From Phoronis australis (lineage: Eukaryota; Phoronida; Phoronidae): DNA of 64,000 nucleotides. Below the pieces are notes generated by a model. That model saw nothing but the letters and a program-made list of their open reading frames with translations, had not been told where the DNA came from and ran no database searches. The position numbers were made by a program, and so were the translations under genes. Below are positions 63,501-64,000 of this stretch, piece by piece (positions within the stretch are counted from its first letter, which is position 1; the number at the start of each line of letters is the position of its first letter). Location: contig NMRA01000435.1 in assembly GCA_002633005.1 (NCBI GenBank), positions 194,043 to 258,042 of the forward strand. The letters are read 5' to 3'.

Positions 63501-63625
63501 CGGACGACAACGAAGGCAAGAACCTGCGCCTCGCCCAGGTACGTGATCACCTCCGGGTGGAAGAAATGTGTCACCGTTGTGCTTCTGAACAGTGTTGGCA
63601 TCCTGACGGGTGATGACCGTTTCAT
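28067..63625 (-). CDS. Connexin-like membrane domain fused to NB-ARC ATPase and TPR-like repeats (1112 aa)
   Basis: Two coding exons (63625-62725 and 30504-28067) are joined across a phase-1 GT-AG intron of 32,220 bp. The joined frame is 3339 nt with no stop, and the junction itself completes the Walker A motif GLRGSGKT (301-308). Residues 1-32 are a connexin-type N-terminal segment, and four membrane helices lie at about 33-54, 83-106, 121-146 and 188-214. Residues 215-290 are a cytosolic linker. Residues 291-600 are an NB-ARC-like STAND ATPase: Walker B YFVFDD (386-391), sensor SVITSTEN (412-419), a GLPL-like HNLPFSLAL (464-472) and an MHD-like CHRALQ (589-594). Residues about 660-1085 are TPR-like helices, clearest at 665-695 and 1000-1080. 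The family logic is that of NLR/APAF1 proteins: the repeats sense, the ATPase oligomerises and the N-terminal module acts. Here the effector would be a membrane pore. ATG 63623-63625 follows an acceptor at 63636-63637, so an upstream exon, probably 5'UTR, lies outside the window. I know of no named gene with this architecture. Confidence 0.85.
32827..33040. mobile_element. Family A element, truncated copy
   Basis: The left end ACGATAAAAATTCTTCAATA and the interior (GTTCAAGGTCGAAGCTTGACCC, GACAAAGTTACCCAC) match the copy at 55196-55481; the right terminus is eroded. An isolated right-end fragment (GAAGAATTTTTACAGTATG) lies near 32330. Confidence 0.6.
35838..35863. repeat. 26-bp near-perfect palindrome
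   Basis: ACTTGGCGAAATA is followed by its inverted complement with one mismatch. It opens a 0.5-kb segment containing a 17-T run (35883-35899) and several AAGATGGCGG/GCCATTTTG motifs. Confidence 0.8.
36601..36758 (+). mobile_element. Family E element, plus orientation
   Basis: Shares TGCATTCACxCTTCACAA, TCAATTCGAAAAC-like and AAATCGATTTGAA.CC.AAACC blocks in order with the inverted copy at 46394-46543. The ends are rich in AATCGATT/AAATCAATT, giving an inverted-repeat character. Non-coding. Confidence 0.7.
36772..37010 (+). repeat. Dispersed repeat family B, copy 2
   Basis: Matches copy 1 at 3551-3770, with TTATTTCGCACAAAAAACAT near its start and CACAGTACAAACCATACTAG later. It contains an insertion (about 36867-36895) absent from the other copies. 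Confidence 0.7.
37404..37490. repeat. Family D fragment (CCGTAAT..GCGCTTA-type)
   Basis: A GC-richer segment with TACCGTATTCACCGTAATAA and CGCCCAGGGCGCTTA resembles the minisatellite-bearing element at 58003-58215. This is a short and diverged match. Confidence 0.4.
42084..42139. repeat. 14-bp minisatellite, four perfect copies
   Basis: TCCTCCATATTGTG is repeated four times head to tail without a mismatch. Confidence 0.95.
44470..44760 (-). mobile_element. Family A element, inverted copy
   Basis: In reverse orientation it shares GGAACTTGTACTAAATTTTAG, CAAAATTCAAGAATTATGA and TTTTTGATGATTTTATGA with 8877-9261. The ends are eroded, so the borders are approximate. Confidence 0.55.
46394..46543 (-). 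mobile_element. Family E element, minus orientation
   Basis: The reverse complement matches 36601-36758, including the TGCATTCACGCTTCACAA core and the ATCGATTTGAACCGCAAACC end. Confidence 0.7.
47949..48328 (+). mobile_element. Family A element, second long copy
   Basis: The same order of blocks as 8877-9261: CAGTAACAAGTCTCCA start, TTTGAGACACGGAAATTGAAG, TCATAAAATCATCAAAAATG and AATTCTTGAATTTGGA. The right end reads GTCCCAATTTGCTCCACAG. Confidence 0.7.
48491..48655. mobile_element. Short GC-rich hAT-type element
   Basis: It begins CAGTGGCGGATTTAGAGGGG and ends with CCTGGATCCATCCCTATG, imperfect inverted ends typical of the CAGTGGCGGAT-type hAT miniature elements common in animal genomes. 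An inner GGGGGCCATGGCCCCC palindrome is present. No clear 8-bp target duplication is seen. Confidence 0.5.
50335..50600. repeat. Dispersed repeat family C, copy 2
   Basis: Matches 13275-13560: CCAAATTTGGCCAACTTCGG, TCATATCTCAGAAATGG, TGATATTATGCTTTT and GGTGCATAAAACAAAAATAA. Confidence 0.55.
51963..52282. repeat. 107-bp satellite-like repeat, three copies
   Basis: Units at 51963-52069, 52070-52176 and 52177-52282 each start GTTCAGxTGAxCTACATAA and end AAAGCTTTATCTG. Divergence is only a few bases per unit. The array abuts a family B repeat. Confidence 0.95.
52281..52492 (+). repeat. Dispersed repeat family B, copy 3
   Basis: Begins GGTAATTCTTTACTTATTTC and ends ATTACACTTGCCTGTCTTATTG, matching the ends of copy 1. 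Confidence 0.65.
53792..53951. repeat. 41-bp minisatellite, about four copies
   Basis: Units start GGGACCATAGTCTTCA and continue with GATTTCCATAAGGAGAA, at 53792, 53833, 53874 and 53915; the last is shortened and diverged. Confidence 0.95.
54224..54426 (+). repeat. Dispersed repeat family B, copy 4
   Basis: Carries TTTTTCAAAGGCTGATTATT, CTACACAGTACAAACCATGC and TTTCACTTGTCTGCCATATT in the family order. Confidence 0.7.
54484..54504. repeat. Poly-G run with an undetermined base
   Basis: Fourteen G, then C, N (54499) and five more G. This is probably a sequencing or assembly weak spot. Confidence 0.8.
55196..55481. mobile_element. Family A element with intact ends
   Basis: The left end ACGGTAAAAATTCTCCAATT and the reverse complement of the right end (CTGTAAAAATTCTCCACCGT) form terminal inverted repeats. 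At 286 bp it is an internally shortened relative of the 385-bp copy at 8877. Confidence 0.75.
58003..58215. repeat. Family D element with a 57-58-bp tandem array
   Basis: Three units start at 58031, 58089 and 58146. Each begins GGGTAAT(T/C)GCC and contains TTTTCGGTTTA-like and GCGCCCA stretches; the third is diverged. The flanks read TACCGTAAACTCGCGGG. Confidence 0.75.
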
Positions 63626-63635
63626 GCTGGCCAAC
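62725..63635 (-). other. Exon encoding the connexin-like four-helix domain
   Basis: The acceptor CTATTGGCAG ends at 63636 and the donor G|GTACGT begins at 62724. Connexin hallmarks by residue: R42 in helix 1, in the place of connexin 26 R32; RCD (60-62) opening loop 1; CYDAFxxPVPHMLFW (75-89), matching the connexin CYDxxFPxSHxRxW block; FE (E140, in the place of connexin 26 E147) in helix 3; YYGF..P.VYNC (150-161); and CIVPKPSGK (179-187), matching CFxSRPTEK. From YII (129-131) to C161, hand alignment with remembered human Cx43 needs no gap and about 14 of 33 positions are identical. Odd points: only C61/C75 and C161/C179 are present (three per loop is usual), the loop between helices 2 and 3 is only about 15 residues, and there are two sequons in loop 2 (N160-C-T, N170-M-T). 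The acidic dileucine signal DEETLL lies at 237-242. Confidence 0.85.
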
Positions 63636-64000
63636 CTGCCAATAGAACACAACTGTATAGTACAGGTAATATAATAATACAATATAACATACGATAATTT
63701 TTAACATATTTAGTACATAATATGACAGACAAGTAAAATTACATTTTGTCAAATTTCTCCACATAAGTTAATATTAAGAACATTTTAGTCTATTACAAGC
63801 ATGGTTTGTAGTGTGTAACACCATTTGGTAAATATTCCGTAATAGCAAGGTAACACAAGCTAATCAGCCTTTGAAAAATGGACAACGGGTCATTTTCGCA
63901 ATTACTCATGTGCAAAATAAGAGAGAAATACCGTAACAGAAATACACACACATGAAATCTCATATCGTACACGCCAATATGGCATTTTAGCAATATAAGA
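63636..64000 (-). other. Upstream intron of the fusion gene, to the window edge
   Basis: A pyrimidine-poor but usable acceptor (TTCTATTGGCAG) lies just above the connexin exon. The rest is AT-rich and carries an inverted family B repeat. The first exon of the gene must lie beyond the window. Confidence 0.5.
63721..63886 (-). repeat. Dispersed repeat family B, inverted copy 5
   Basis: The reverse complement carries GTCCATTTTTCAAAGGCTGATT and CACACTACAAACCATGCTTG and ends near TTTTACTTGTCTGTCATA, matching the family core. Confidence 0.7.

Noticed and set aside
62725-63625. Innexin or pannexin identity for the four-helix domain
   Set aside because: Two cysteines per loop would fit, but the innexin YYQW motif is absent, while several connexin blocks and the spacing from helix 3 into loop 2 match connexins.

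Overview
The window looks like nuclear DNA of an invertebrate animal. It is AT-rich, with spliceosomal introns (GT..AG, mostly phase 1 or 2), intergenic spacers of several kb, one 32-kb intron and many short degenerate inverted-repeat elements. There are no bacterial operons, rRNA or tRNA genes, or CRISPR arrays. I cannot name the phylum. The long introns argue against compact genomes such as tunicates, and the gene content does not look vertebrate.

Three genes can be supported. (1) At 2097-3125 (+) an intronless 342-residue reading frame encodes a basic, serine-rich protein I do not recognise. (2) At 15473-7117 (-) nine exons join in frame into a 383-residue orthologue of CCDC24, a conserved coiled-coil protein. 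(3) At 63625-28067 (-) two coding exons separated by a 32.2-kb intron join in frame into a 1112-residue protein. Its first 300 residues are a connexin-like four-helix membrane domain plus linker. The intron falls inside the Walker A codons of an NB-ARC-type STAND ATPase, which is followed by a winged-helix-like segment and TPR-like helical repeats.

The third gene is the most interesting object here: a connexin-type pore domain fused to an NLR/APAF1-like signalling ATPase and repeat sensor. Connexins have their termini in the cytosol, so the ATPase and repeats would hang in the cytosol below the membrane. The simplest hypothesis is a one-protein ligand- or damage-gated hemichannel. The domain has two cysteines per extracellular loop instead of three, and two N-glycosylation sequons in loop 2. 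Both point to an undocked channel rather than a gap junction.

Layout: 1-2096 upstream spacer; 2097-3125 orphan gene; 3126-6340 spacer with repeats; 6341-7116 CCDC24 3'UTR; 7117-15473 CCDC24 with repeat-rich introns; 15474-26944 mostly empty intergenic DNA; 26945-28066 3'UTR of the fusion gene; 28067-30504 NB-ARC/TPR exon; 30505-62724 giant intron with at least five repeat families and minisatellites; 62725-63635 connexin exon; 63636-64000 upstream intron. The three genes show no obvious shared pathway.
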